Positions 1 to 8,154 of a stretch of 41,226 bases of DNA are shown here, in pieces. Under the pieces are notes generated by a model, which saw only the letters and a list, made by a program, of their open reading frames with translations, did no database searches and was not told the DNA's origin. How positions within the stretch are numbered: the first letter of the stretch is position 1; each line of letters begins with the position of its first letter. This DNA is from Clostridia bacterium. GTDB taxonomy: Bacteria; Bacillota; Sulfobacillia; SLMV01. Where the stretch lies: contig PUMD01000150.1 in NCBI GenBank assembly GCA_003551215.1, positions 1 to 41,226 of the forward strand. Reading direction: 5' to 3'. Position numbers and translations under genes: made by a program.

Positions 1-807
1 CGATGCGAGGCGGCAAGGCAGAACCATTCAAATCAGAAATACAGAAGCTGCCTGGGCATCGTCACTGAGACTGACAAAACCTTCTTGCTGGATGCCACTC
101 CTGATCTCCCCCAACAGCTTCACCTCTTCCGAAGCAGATGTCGGGGAACACAAGCAGGTGCAGGCGAGCCTCCAGTCGACGGTATTTTGCTGACCCATGC
201 CCATTCGGGACACTACATGGGGCTTTGGTACCTGGGCACCGAAGCACTGAATGTCCGGGGACAGCGGGTGTTCTGCACGCCGAAAATGAACAGATTCCTC
301 ATGGCCAACCAACCGTGGAGAGATATGATCTCAGCTGAACTGCTGCTTATAGAAGAGGTGCCTCCAGGCCAAAGCGTCAAGCTGGACGGCCGGACAACTG
401 CTTCGGCTATCGAGGTACCCCATCGGAACGAGTATTCTGATACCGTATGCTACCTGATACGCTCCCCACGTGGAGCAGTGCTCTATCTTCCCGACCTCGA
501 TAGATGGGAAGGGTTCTGCCACGATTTCAATCAGAGCCTCAATGGAGTTGATCACGCCTTTTTGGACGGAACCTTCTATACCCGCGAGGAGCTGGCCTGC
601 AGCATGGACCGCGACTTTGACCAGGTACCCCACCCCCCCATAACAGAGACCATCCGGCTGCTGCAGAAAAACTGTCTCCGCACCGATGGAACACAAGTTC
701 ACTTCATACATCTCAACCACACCAATCCCCTGCACCAAAAAGAACCCGACCTTATCAGGCAAAGCCAGCTGAGGGTGGCACTGCAGGGAGAAGTGTTTTC
801 GCTGTAA
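1..807 (+). CDS. PqqB-like MBL-fold metallo-hydrolase, 5'-truncated by the window edge
   Basis: The frame is open from base 1, so the start lies outside the window; about 268 codons are visible. The visible N-terminus (SCLGIVTETDKTFLLDATPD) matches the PqqB-type beginning of the metallo-beta-lactamase fold. The metal-binding motif is THAHSGHYMG: PqqB-like proteins have THxHxDH, but here Ser stands where the Asp would be. Later metal-site candidates are PDLDRW, DHAFLDGTFY and HLNHTNPL. PqqB itself is an accessory protein of PQQ synthesis, but no pqqA, C, D or E is nearby, so a general MBL hydrolase role is as likely. The next gene is convergent, 79 bp away. The fold is confident; the substrate is unknown. 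Confidence 0.8.
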   Translation, partial: RCEAARQNHSNQKYRSCLGIVTETDKTFLLDATPDLPQQLHLFRSRCRGTQAGAGEPPVDGILLTHAHSGHYMGLWYLGTEALNVRGQRVFCTPKMNRFLMANQPWRDMISAELLLIEEVPPGQSVKLDGRTTASAIEVPHRNEYSDTVCYLIRSPRGAVLYLPDLDRWEGFCHDFNQSLNGVDHAFLDGTFYTREELACSMDRDFDQVPHPPITETIRLLQKNCLRTDGTQVHFIHLNHTNPLHQKEPDLIRQSQLRVALQGEVFSL

Positions 808-886
808 TCTCAAGCGGCGAAACTGACCGTGATACTTGAGGGGAAAAGAAGTGGCGGCGGACACCTGCGGGCATCCTGCGGCTCCG

Positions 887-1498
887 CTAACTGCTGAAGA
901 TCTCGCGCACAGTAATGCAGACCGCCCGGTCAATCAGTTCCTGCGACATGCTCGGAACAGTTCTTCGGCCGTCCACCGCCGCAGCCTGACGGGGAAGCAT
1001 AGGTACGTGCACAAAGCCGGCTTTTGCTGCATCTGCATCTTCAGCCAAGTAGCTCAGCAGTCCGTACATCGCGCAGTTACATAAATATGTGCCAGCGCTG
1101 TTGGATATTCTGGCCGGAATGCCTGCATCGGTGAGCGCTTCGACAATTGCTTCGATAGGAAGTGTAGTGAATAAGCCATCGGGACCTTCAGACACCACGG
1201 GTTCGCCCTTTCGCTCCGCTTCATCGTTGTCCTTTCCCCGGGTGTAATTTATGGCCACTCGCTCTGGTGTAACAGCCTCGCGACCTCCCTGCCCCAGACA
1301 GACTACCGCGCCGGGATCGGTGTCCTCGATTGCGCGGTACAGTCTCGGCAGAGTATCGCTCCAGCTCACCGGCAACACCGTACCTTCAACATAATACTCG
1401 CCCACGCGCGTGCCGTCGAGGTTCTGGGCTGTCTGGCCGGAGGGATTGATGTCGCTTCCCCCAAAGGGTTCGAATCCAGTGACCAGCACCTTCTTCAT
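887..1498 (-). CDS. pcp: Pyroglutamyl-peptidase I (peptidase C15)
   Basis: A 203-residue protein of typical family length that removes N-terminal pyroglutamate from peptides in the cytoplasm. It opens with MKKVLVTGFEPFGG, the family signature. The catalytic triad is recognisable: Glu79 in TPERVAIN, Cys140 in SAGTYLCN and His164 in FVHVPMLP. The ATG start has a good ribosome site (GGAGGAG, 7 nt spacing). It lies 228 bp downstream of the racemase gene on the same strand and has its own likely promoter. It belongs to the group of peptidases that marks this window. Confidence 0.95.
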   Translation of the reverse strand: MKKVLVTGFEPFGGSDINPSGQTAQNLDGTRVGEYYVEGTVLPVSWSDTLPRLYRAIEDTDPGAVVCLGQGGREAVTPERVAINYTRGKDNDEAERKGEPVVSEGPDGLFTTLPIEAIVEALTDAGIPARISNSAGTYLCNCAMYGLLSYLAEDADAAKAGFVHVPMLPRQAAAVDGRRTVPSMSQELIDRAVCITVREIFSS

Positions 1499-1573
1499 GC
1501 AACATCTCCTCCCCGGTGAGTTCCTTCGACAGTCGTCCTGTTCATCTCTCCGGACGCCTCAGGCTTCAGTAGC

Positions 1574-1603
1574 AGTATACAATAATGCGACACCCTTCGT
1601 CAG
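1574..1603 (-). promoter_or_regulatory. Likely sigma-A promoter for pcp
   Basis: On the minus strand, CTGACG (1598-1603) and TATACT (1574-1579) are 18 bp apart, about 75 bp upstream of the pcp start. The -10 is good and the -35 moderate. Confidence 0.45.
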
Positions 1604-1726
1604 CATAATAGAATCACCAAGCCAAGCAAAAAACCATCCCCTTTCGTCGCGGGAATGCATTTGAACCGCAGACAAATCTACCCGCTGCAGACCCAATACC
1701 TCCCATGATGGGTAACACAGCGCGCA

Positions 1727-3004
1727 TTACTCGCCGCAGGTGACCGCAGCCTCATGCCACGCGTCTGCAGGCCGCGAATCCAAAACCTGATGCAGTGAAC
1801 CATCCTTTACGTAAAGGCGCGGGATCGCCCCACTCAAAATCGTTGGTCGGCAGTGCAGGTAGGCTACAGTTCCTATATCTACTTCCTCGACCTCCGTCAC
1901 GTCCACGATCACCTGCTGCATTCCGTACTTGCCCAGCACCGGACAGATCTGCTGCCCTATTTGAACAGAACCATTGGCAGTGCGGAAAAGTCGACCGGCC
2001 AGCCCTATTTTCTCCAGCAGCTTTCTGCCCATCTCCTTCAACAGAGTGCTCCAGGTAAGGGCTGACGACCTCAGCTCCAGCCCCCACCCGTCAGTAAATC
2101 CTGTCGGTACAACAGCCACGCGCATAGGCCTCGGGGCAACAAACTGCGCCCCATATCCCGCCGTCTGTCCTCGCTGCAGATCACGCACCATTGTTACCTT
2201 GGCAAACAACTTCAAAGCCTGCTTCACATCCGGAGACCGCGGATGCTCAGGTAGGACCTCCATCCCGTAAAGCAGGCTGCCCACACGTACCATATCCAAC
2301 TGAAGATGAGAAAAATCCACCACTGCACCGCTTCTGGCTATGTGCTGCAGGTCGAAATCGAATCCGGCCCGGGCCAGCCTATCGACCGCTCGCAGAAACC
2401 GCTCGCTCTGCTTTTTCACTTTGATATCGCCAGCAGCCGAGACCCGGGATAAGTGTGTACACACTCCGACCCATCTGAGTCCTTCTAACTGTCCAACCTT
2501 TTGCATAAACTGCACAGCTTCGGGGTGATCCACTCCGTATCTGCTCAGCCCCGTGTCCAGTTTCAAATGGGCCTCAACGTCGCATCCAGCTTCCCGGCCG
2601 GCTTGAGCGAGTGCCCTGGCTGTCTCTTCCCGGAAGACAATTGGACAAAGCTGGTGGTCGACAACCACTCCGGCCTGCTGTGGACTTACAGATCCCATAA
2701 CTAAAATGGGAACCTGCAGGCCTGCCCCGCGCAGCTGTATCGCCTCAGCTACGGTAGTTACGGCCAGATCAGTGGCTCCGTTTCTCACCGCCTCTTTTGC
2801 CACCTGCACCGCGCCGTGACCATAGGCATCGGCCTTGACCACCGCCGCCAGCCTGGTTTGCTCATCAATGAGCTGTCGGGTCTGTCGGACGTTGTGAGCA
2901 ATGGCATCCAGGTCAACCTCGACCCAAACATCTCCTATATAAGATGGAATACATACCGCCGGCTCAGGTGTCGACGTAGTCAAACACCTCCGATAAATTG
3001 GCAC
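1727..3004 (-). CDS. Alanine racemase family protein (divergent subfamily)
   Basis: PLP-dependent fold-type III racemase, 425 codons from the furthest GTG. The PLP lysine is Lys57 in VVKADAYGHG; the phosphate/carboxylate region DTGLSRYG (Arg155) and the catalytic tyrosine region AGYGAQF (Tyr284) are present. It departs from standard Alr: GYADGY is GFTDGW, about 40 extra residues follow (about 308-348), and the usual CMDQ is GMQQ, so the Asp is replaced by Gln. The C-terminal Tyr segment (GTxxYE) is missing. It probably supplies D-alanine or another D-amino acid for the cell wall, but specificity is open. A TTG at 2983, 3 nt after GGAGG, is an alternative and perhaps better start (418 residues). 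It is divergent from the M32 gene. Confidence 0.85.
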   Translation of the reverse strand: MPIYRRCLTTSTPEPAVCIPSYIGDVWVEVDLDAIAHNVRQTRQLIDEQTRLAAVVKADAYGHGAVQVAKEAVRNGATDLAVTTVAEAIQLRGAGLQVPILVMGSVSPQQAGVVVDHQLCPIVFREETARALAQAGREAGCDVEAHLKLDTGLSRYGVDHPEAVQFMQKVGQLEGLRWVGVCTHLSRVSAAGDIKVKKQSERFLRAVDRLARAGFDFDLQHIARSGAVVDFSHLQLDMVRVGSLLYGMEVLPEHPRSPDVKQALKLFAKVTMVRDLQRGQTAGYGAQFVAPRPMRVAVVPTGFTDGWGLELRSSALTWSTLLKEMGRKLLEKIGLAGRLFRTANGSVQIGQQICPVLGKYGMQQVIVDVTEVEEVDIGTVAYLHCRPTILSGAIPRLYVKDGSLHQVLDSRPADAWHEAAVTCGE

Positions 3005-3023
3005 TTACACCGCTGTTGAGTTG

Positions 3024-3051
3024 ATTATACTGCATCCAAGAACATTGTCAT
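3024..3051 (-). promoter_or_regulatory. Likely sigma-A promoter for the racemase gene
   Basis: On the minus strand, ATGACA (3046-3051) and a perfect TATAAT (3024-3029) are 16 bp apart. Transcription would start near 3017, a short distance before the candidate start codons. Confidence 0.5.
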
Positions 3052-3210
3052 AATGCATAGATTTCCGGCCAACACGGCACTATCCTCCAGTTCGCGGCGC
3101 ACCTGCGGCAGGTATGATGCAGGATCTTGCAGAAAAGCTTATCAGCTGCTGGGCGAACAGCTGCGCGTTTTGCCGGGCAGAATTTCCTGACTGGAAAGGA
3201 ATGATCCAGA

Positions 3211-4722
3211 TTGTCATCACCTCCGCAGCAGTACTGCAGATTGACTGAGCTTTTGGGGGAAATCGTTGACCTGAACAACCTGGCGGCCATAGCTTACTGG
3301 GACCGGCAGACTTATATGCCCTCCGGCGGGGCTTCAGCCAGAAAACAGCAGTTGACCACCCTGAGCTCGCTTACCCACAAGAAGATGACCGACCCGACCA
3401 TCGGAGAATTGCTCGAGCAGCTGACCGATTACGAGGACAGCCTCCCGTATGACTCGCACGAGGCAGCGACCATACGGGTCGCCCGAAGGGATTACCGGCA
3501 GGCCAAACGGATCCCACCCGAGCTGGTGGCACAACGCAGCGAAGCTTCTGCCGAGGGGTTGCAGGCCTGGCTTCAGGCGAGGGAGGAAGCAGACTTCTCT
3601 GTGTTTCTTCCAGCCCTCAGACGCAATTATGATGTGACGCGACGCATCGCCCAGGCCTTGAAACCGGACTGGGATCCCTTAGATACGCTTATAGACCGCA
3701 GAGAACCGGGCTTCACTGCATCTGAAGTGGGGGATATATTTTCTCAGCTGAAAGAAGAGCTGTTGCCCCTCATAGACGCCGTGTCGCAGCAGGCCGTTGA
3801 TGACTCGGTGCTCCATCAGCATTACCCAGAGCAGCTGCAGTGGGAAAACACTCTTGATGCGGTATCATCCATAGGTTTCGATCTGGAGCAAAGGGGCAGG
3901 CAGGACAGATCTGTGCATCCTTTCACCACCTCGTTTTCACCCGATGATGTGCGGATCACCACCCGGGTCCGGGAAAACGACTTCTCAGCCGCCTTCTTCG
4001 CCTCCCTGCATGAAGCAGGACACGGCACTTATGAACAGGGCCTAACCGACGAGCTGTGCCGCTCTATTTTGGGCCAGGGGGCCTCAGGCGGAATGCACGA
4101 ATCACAGTCCCGTCTGTGGGAAAACCTGGTCGGACGAAGCCGGCAGTTTTGGCATTTCTTCTATCCGCGACTGCAAAAACGCTTCAGCTCGCAGACAGAC
4201 GGGGTTTCTGTCGAGGATTTTTACCGGGCTGTCAACCGGGTTCAGCCGTCTCTCATAAGAGTAGAAGCTGATGAAGTAACCTACAACCTGCACATAATCA
4301 TAAGGTTTGAGCTGGAAAACGCAGTGTACAGCGGTGAGTTATCACCGGCTGACCTTGAGGCAGCTTGGAATGACAAATACTCAGATTATCTGGGTATCAC
4401 CCCGTCGGATCCGGTACAGGGAATCCTGCAGGACATCCACTGGTCGGGAGGATTCGGGGCCTCTTTCGTCAGCTACACACTGGGCAACGTTATTTCTGTT
4501 CAGTTATTTGAAGCAGCCCAGAGAGAATACCCTGATCTGCTACAGCAGTTCGAAAGAGGAGACTTCTGCAGTCTTTTGAAGTGGATGCAGACGAATGTGC
4601 ACGCGCACGGCAGGAAGTTCAAGCCAAAAGAGCTGATAAGGCGAGCGACCGGCCAGGATCTGAGCACTGTTCCTTACCTGAATTATATCAGAAGCAAAAT
4701 CTCTGATGTGTATGACCTGTAA
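3211..4722 (+). CDS. Carboxypeptidase Taq family (M32) metallo-carboxypeptidase
   Basis: A 503-residue protein, the normal length for M32. It removes C-terminal residues from peptides in the cytoplasm using a zinc site. HEAGH (His267, Glu268, His271) is the zinc and catalytic motif, and the third ligand lies in HESQSRLWEN downstream. The N-terminal helical half starts with the typical NLAAIAYWDRQTYMP. The start is TTG at 3211 behind a GGAAAGGA site; a second in-frame TTG is at 3241. A strong hairpin terminator follows the stop. It is divergent from the racemase gene. Family assignment is secure. Confidence 0.93.
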   Translation: MSSPPQQYCRLTELLGEIVDLNNLAAIAYWDRQTYMPSGGASARKQQLTTLSSLTHKKMTDPTIGELLEQLTDYEDSLPYDSHEAATIRVARRDYRQAKRIPPELVAQRSEASAEGLQAWLQAREEADFSVFLPALRRNYDVTRRIAQALKPDWDPLDTLIDRREPGFTASEVGDIFSQLKEELLPLIDAVSQQAVDDSVLHQHYPEQLQWENTLDAVSSIGFDLEQRGRQDRSVHPFTTSFSPDDVRITTRVRENDFSAAFFASLHEAGHGTYEQGLTDELCRSILGQGASGGMHESQSRLWENLVGRSRQFWHFFYPRLQKRFSSQTDGVSVEDFYRAVNRVQPSLIRVEADEVTYNLHIIIRFELENAVYSGELSPADLEAAWNDKYSDYLGITPSDPVQGILQDIHWSGGFGASFVSYTLGNVISVQLFEAAQREYPDLLQQFERGDFCSLLKWMQTNVHAHGRKFKPKELIRRATGQDLSTVPYLNYIRSKISDVYDL

Positions 4723-4730
4723 CATACGAA

Positions 4731-4770
4731 GGCGGCAGCCTTCCGCAAACCTTTGCCGGAGGCTGCCGCC
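4731..4770. terminator. Bidirectional intrinsic terminator between the M32 and glycosyltransferase genes
   Basis: Perfect 10-bp arms GGCGGCAGCC (4731-4740) and GGCTGCCGCC (4761-4770), extended by a few more pairs, lie between two convergent genes. TGTTT follows on the plus strand. Confidence 0.75.
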
Positions 4771-4774
4771 TGTT

Positions 4775-5539
4775 TCACTCTGCGGGTTCGAATGCCCGGT
4801 GTGATTCCGGCCCGTGGGTGACATTGCACTGCCCGTCCTGGATCACCGAGGCCCATCCTCCTGCGGGTGCATCAGTCAATTGGGAAATCCTGCGTCGGTA
4901 TGTCAGGTAGGTTGCTGCCGCTTCCTTGTACATCTTCATGCGCGCGTAAAACCCCATCCCGGTACCGAATTTCTCTTCCTTGAGGTAATGACTGATCGCC
5001 CGCCACACAACAGATGAATGAGGCATACTGAGGTCGTGCGCGTACCGGTTCAAAAATACCTCGATTCCGAAACGCGTCCACGAGATGTCGGGCAGGAGAT
5101 CTATGAATTCCCTTCTCAAGGCGCGTTGACCGTTGAGTATGGCAAACCATTTCTGCTGCAGGTCAACCGCAAGGCGTCCTTCCACAAATTGAGCTATTGT
5201 CATTCCCAGTTCAGGATTTCTCACCAGGGGCTCAATCAGACTTTTGAGGTGAGCCCTGGTCAGGCCAATCAGGTCTGCATCCAGAAACATTACGATATCG
5301 CTTTCGGTAAGCCTTGATAGGCCGGTCTGCAGTGCAGCTCCCTTGCCGCGATTTCTGTCGTGGCGCAGCACCTCGACCGGGAATCGCCGCGCTTCCGCAA
5401 AAGTCTCGTCAGTCGAACCATCATCCACAACCACAATGCGTGAAAAAATCTGCGACTCACATACGCACCGCAGCACAGGTGCTATTCTGGGGGCCTCGCA
5501 ATAAGCAGGTATTACTACTGAGATCTCAGAGTTGATCAT
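4775..5539 (-). CDS. Family 2 glycosyltransferase
   Basis: A 254-residue soluble GT-A type glycosyltransferase. It opens with ISVVIPAYCE, followed by the nucleotide-binding VVVDDGSTDET, GKGAALQTG and the DxD-type metal motif FLDADL. No membrane segments are visible, unlike the DPM1/GtrB type. The start chosen is the ATG at 5539, behind GGGGAGGGGA. The frame is open for 70 more codons upstream, but that extension is not protein-like and has no better ribosome site. The sugar acceptor cannot be told. It stands alone between two convergent or divergent neighbours. Confidence 0.88.
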   Translation of the reverse strand: MINSEISVVIPAYCEAPRIAPVLRCVCESQIFSRIVVVDDGSTDETFAEARRFPVEVLRHDRNRGKGAALQTGLSRLTESDIVMFLDADLIGLTRAHLKSLIEPLVRNPELGMTIAQFVEGRLAVDLQQKWFAILNGQRALRREFIDLLPDISWTRFGIEVFLNRYAHDLSMPHSSVVWRAISHYLKEEKFGTGMGFYARMKMYKEAAATYLTYRRRISQLTDAPAGGWASVIQDGQCNVTHGPESHRAFEPAE

Positions 5540-5787
5540 AAAAACTCCCCTCCCCATTCTTGCTTGTAATTTAATTGAAAAACTATTTATAATGTCGCTT
5601 ACTCTATTATGACAGGGGCCGGTTGAGGGGTCTACCCCCCACACAGTTATTGTATTCTTTGTGGTGATATTGGAGCGAAAATTGACATCAGGGCAGGAAA
5701 CTGCTGGGCGTATGTAGTAGTTACAGACATAAGTTGAGCATATAAGCATCTGAAGATAGTGTTTGCATGATCCGGGAGGGATGTTCA

Positions 5788-6099
5788 GTGAAAATTGGCA
5801 TAATCAGGTGTCAAAGCTACAGCGACAACTGTCCGGCAGCAGGGTGTCTGGGCGCGGTGCGCAACCTGAGCGGTCAGTTCGAAGAATACGATGAGGTCGA
5901 ACTCATAGGTCTGGACACCTGTGGAGGCTGCAACAGGGGCAGCTCAGAGAAGGTGGCCAAAAAAGCCGAAAGGATGAAGGACCTGGGCGCCGAAGCAATC
6001 CACCTGGGCAACTGTCTGGTCGGTCCCTGTCCGTACAAGGAAATATTCACCGAAGGCATCGAGGATGTGGGACTGAAGGCAGTTGACGGCACCCACTGA
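5788..6099 (+). CDS. CGGC domain-containing protein
   Basis: A 103-residue cysteine-rich protein matching the CGGC family, thought to bind metal. It begins MKIGIIRCQSYSDNCPAAGC and carries the defining TCGGCNRG, then HLGNCLVGPCPY. The start is the GTG at 5788, 7 nt after GGGAGGG; an upstream in-frame ATG at 5767 would add seven residues but lacks a ribosome site. Members occur mainly in anaerobes and have no proven function. A strong terminator follows. It is divergent from the glycosyltransferase gene. Confidence 0.88.
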   Translation: MKIGIIRCQSYSDNCPAAGCLGAVRNLSGQFEEYDEVELIGLDTCGGCNRGSSEKVAKKAERMKDLGAEAIHLGNCLVGPCPYKEIFTEGIEDVGLKAVDGTH

Positions 6100-6133
6100 G
6101 GGATACGTATATTCCCCGACTCGAGCAAATTTC

Positions 6134-6184
6134 AGCGCCGGCGGAGCGCGGCCACCGATGCGATGCGCTCCGCCGGCGCTGTTT
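6134..6184 (+). terminator. Strong intrinsic terminator after the CGGC gene
   Basis: A perfect 16-bp inverted repeat, AGCGCCGGCGGAGCGC (6134-6149) with its complement at 6165-6180, is followed by GTTTT. It sits between convergent genes and could also stop the opposite-strand transcript, although the U-tract there is weak. Confidence 0.85.
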
Positions 6185-6220
6185 TGGGGAGGGGTAAGCT
6201 GCTTTGGGCAGTAGGGTGCA

Positions 6221-7279
6221 CTAATCTGCCGGGACCTCTACCTGCCACCAGTGCTCATCTGCCGACGCCCACTCGAATACTCCGGAGAAAAATTTCCCGA
6301 GGTCCTCCGGTAAAGAAAGGTCGAAAACGGCCACAGGATTCAGGGCTTCGGCACCTGCCGAGATGCGGGGCCCCGCGGGAAACTGCTCAACCCAGTCTAT
6401 GCACACCGTCTCACCGTCGATGCGCACTTCATTCCAGTAATGGTTCAGTGTGCCGTCCGGCAGCCGATTACCCCCTGCCACCACCACCTTATATCCCCTG
6501 CGGCCAAGCTGTTGAGCCCCCTGATAGGCAGCAACAGCACAGGGTCCTTTGAGTGTATGCATCATGAAGTCGGCGCATCGGTCCCGCTCTGCCTCAAACA
6601 CAGAGACAGCATCATCTTCCAGACTATCCCTATTACGAGTCAGGGCAACCGGGTGGCCGGGAAAAAAGCTCCCCAGAAAATAGCGCACCTGAAGTGCGAT
6701 TTCGCCAACTGAATCACACAACATCCCGGATAGAGATACCATCCTCCTGTCGGCATGTCTGCACAAACGGTACACATCCACCGCCCCATCTGCATCAGCT
6801 TTGTCATCGAACCCGAAGACCAAAAGCGGCACATCAGCAGCACTATCCAGGGCTCGGCTGACCCGTTCATACCGCCTGCCGACCGGCCGCATCTGCAACT
6901 CAGCGTTCATCGATGAAGACCGGCCCAATAATGCCGCCAGCATACTTCGAAGACGACTCTGGGCGACAACCCTTTCTTTGTCAAACGCCGGCGGACTAAT
7001 CACAATGAGTCCGCAGACCTCCGGCCTATCGGACAGGCAGACAGCCGGCAGAGATCCCCGGCCGATTCCCATAAGGATAATACCGTCAGATTCCTCTGAC
7101 ATATCCCTCAACGCTACTTCGCCAGCCCCCGTTTCCTCCTGCAGTGTATCCTCGCCTCCGCCGGTTTTTATGATCGCATTTGCCGACAGCCCAATCTCCC
7201 GCAGCTTACAGCTTATGCGCTCCGATAAATGATCATCTACCTCGCTAAAAAGCAAAAGACCCAGCCGCTTTTTTGGCAT
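6221..7279 (-). CDS. Two-domain protein: degenerate alpha/beta-hydrolase-like N-terminus, transglutaminase-like C-terminus
   Basis: 352 residues from the ATG at 7279 (GGAG upstream); another ATG five codons earlier has no ribosome site. The first ~195 residues read like an alpha/beta hydrolase: GIILMGIGRGS sits where GxSxG should be, then CGLIVISPP and PLLVFGFDDKAD. The nucleophile Ser is absent, so this half is probably not catalytic. The last ~110 residues look like a papain/transglutaminase-type domain with a Cys-His-Asp triad: Cys247 (GPCAVAA), His280 (NHYWNEVRIDG) and Asp295 (VCIDW). No signal peptide is seen, so it is cytoplasmic. The function is unknown and the domain reading is by eye. 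Confidence 0.6.
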   Translation of the reverse strand: MPKKRLGLLLFSEVDDHLSERISCKLREIGLSANAIIKTGGGEDTLQEETGAGEVALRDMSEESDGIILMGIGRGSLPAVCLSDRPEVCGLIVISPPAFDKERVVAQSRLRSMLAALLGRSSSMNAELQMRPVGRRYERVSRALDSAADVPLLVFGFDDKADADGAVDVYRLCRHADRRMVSLSGMLCDSVGEIALQVRYFLGSFFPGHPVALTRNRDSLEDDAVSVFEAERDRCADFMMHTLKGPCAVAAYQGAQQLGRRGYKVVVAGGNRLPDGTLNHYWNEVRIDGETVCIDWVEQFPAGPRISAGAEALNPVAVFDLSLPEDLGKFFSGVFEWASADEHWWQVEVPAD

Positions 7280-7366
7280 AAGCCCCGTCTCCATTCGGAC
7301 AATAATAACACATACCTAAAGTTACCCATAACCGACATTTCTATATAACGATTATCCGCATATCGA

Positions 7367-7395
7367 ATTATACTATATGGCAAAGAATTAGGCAA
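7367..7395 (-). promoter_or_regulatory. Likely sigma-A promoter for the transglutaminase-like gene
   Basis: On the minus strand, TTGCCT (7390-7395) and TATAAT (7367-7372) are 17 bp apart. This implies a leader of about 80 nt before the start at 7279. Confidence 0.55.
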
Positions 7396-7584
7396 TAGCA
7401 GGGACTAATTATGCGCCTGGCATGTAATATAGAAAAAGAGCCAATTAGGGGGATGTGCTCGGGTGGCCGAGTTGGCGGTGATATTGGGGGCACGACGCAC
7501 GGGCCTGCACCCGGCGTCCGGCCTTGGCAAGCCGAAACCTCCTTCAGAGGCCGCAGGGTACAGACCCGCGCAAGCTACCCGGAA
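7396..7584. other. Intergenic stretch, GC-rich, no recognised gene
   Basis: Together with 7280-7366 this forms about 300 bp without a convincing gene. It is rich in short inverted repeats, for example CCTC-cTTCA-GAGG near 7538. I checked it for tRNA, cobalamin, GEMM and SRP-type motifs and found no convincing match. It could be the 3' untranslated region of the small secreted protein gene. Confidence 0.4.
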
Positions 7585-7785
7585 TCAATCTCCGGCTACG
7601 TTGATCGGATTGGAGACATTTCCACTCCCAGCTGCATCCGGAAGGGACAGCAAGCCTGCATCACCGGGTGCATCACTCCATTCAATAGTCGCACCGGGCG
7701 TCCTTCCTTCAGCAGCGAGGGCAGCTCCACCCAGAGAAAGAACCAGCAAAATTGCCAGACATAAGGCCAAAGATTTCTTGAGCAT
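7585..7785 (-). CDS. Small secreted protein with signal peptide
   Basis: A 66-residue protein. Residues 1-27 (MLKKSLALCLAILLVLSL, then GGAALAA) form a classic signal peptide with an AxA cleavage site, leaving about 39 residues rich in Gly, Ala, Ser, Asp and Pro. The ATG at 7785 has an excellent ribosome site (AGGGAGGTG). No Cys is in the mature part. I do not recognise a family; exported peptide, lipid-free cell-wall peptide or degraded larger protein are all possible. The signal peptide and ribosome site make it a believable gene. Confidence 0.6.
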   Translation of the reverse strand: MLKKSLALCLAILLVLSLGGAALAAEGRTPGATIEWSDAPGDAGLLSLPDAAGSGNVSNPINVAGD

Positions 7786-8114
7786 GCTACACACCTCCCT
7801 GTCCGGCTATACCTCCCTGAACAACCGGCTCACCACGATACTCGTATAACGAGCGCGACCATGGCAATTGCCACCTGGTGTCTCTGAGCTTGATGCCCCT
7901 TGGGCAACCATGATTGATCCCAGGGTATTTATATGTATCGGTTAAAATGGCACGGATGTTTAATGTGGATCCTAAAATCACCATAGCGGCAATTTTGTGC
8001 CGCTGGTTAACAGCGCCCCTTCAGCCTTATTGGAGTGTGTGTAAGGTTAATGTGGGGATTTGAGCCAAAATAGGAGGATGAGAGATCCCGAGCCCCAAGT
8101 TTTAAAACCGGCGG
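7786..8114. other. Long non-coding leader/intergenic region
   Basis: No convincing gene lies in this stretch of about 330 bp. Visible structure: a perfect hairpin AGCGGCA-N6-TGCCGCT (7985-8004), and a self-complementary TGGCAATTGCCA near 7862-7873 with related repeats around it. Most of it would be the 5' leader of the small secreted protein gene if that promoter is distant. I cannot match it to a known riboswitch. Confidence 0.35.
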
Positions 8115-8154
8115 TTGACTTGCCCTCGTGCAGATATATACTCTTTATCTGCAC
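8115..8154 (+). promoter_or_regulatory. Promoter with palindromic operator for the P1B ATPase gene
   Basis: TTGACT (8115-8120) and TATACT (8137-8142) are 16 bp apart, a strong sigma-A promoter. A perfect 9-bp inverted repeat, GTGCAGATA (8128-8136) and TATCTGCAC (8146-8154), brackets the -10 with a 9-bp centre. A metal-responsive repressor such as an ArsR/CadC or Fur-type protein is the natural candidate. The 16-bp spacer argues against MerR-type control. No cognate ArsR gene is in the window. Confidence 0.75.

Noticed and set aside
1460-1480. A T-loop-like GGGTTCGAATCC
   Set aside because: It lies inside pcp coding sequence and no tRNA cloverleaf surrounds it.
3048-3290. An 80-codon minus-strand frame over the racemase/M32 intergenic region
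   Set aside because: It overlaps the M32 start and the likely racemase promoter and has no conserved pattern.
5540-5749. N-terminal extension of the glycosyltransferase frame (70 codons)
   Set aside because: Not glycosyltransferase-like, AT-rich promoter-like sequence, and the internal ATG has a strong ribosome site.
7458-7560. A tRNA-like or riboswitch-like GC-rich stretch (GTGGCCGAGTTGGCGGTG)
   Set aside because: The beginning resembles a tRNA D-arm, but no anticodon arm or T-loop follows, and no known riboswitch consensus fits.
7463-7849. A 128-codon plus-strand frame
   Set aside because: Low-complexity composition, no ribosome site, and it covers the opposite-strand secreted peptide whose signal peptide and ribosome site are convincing.
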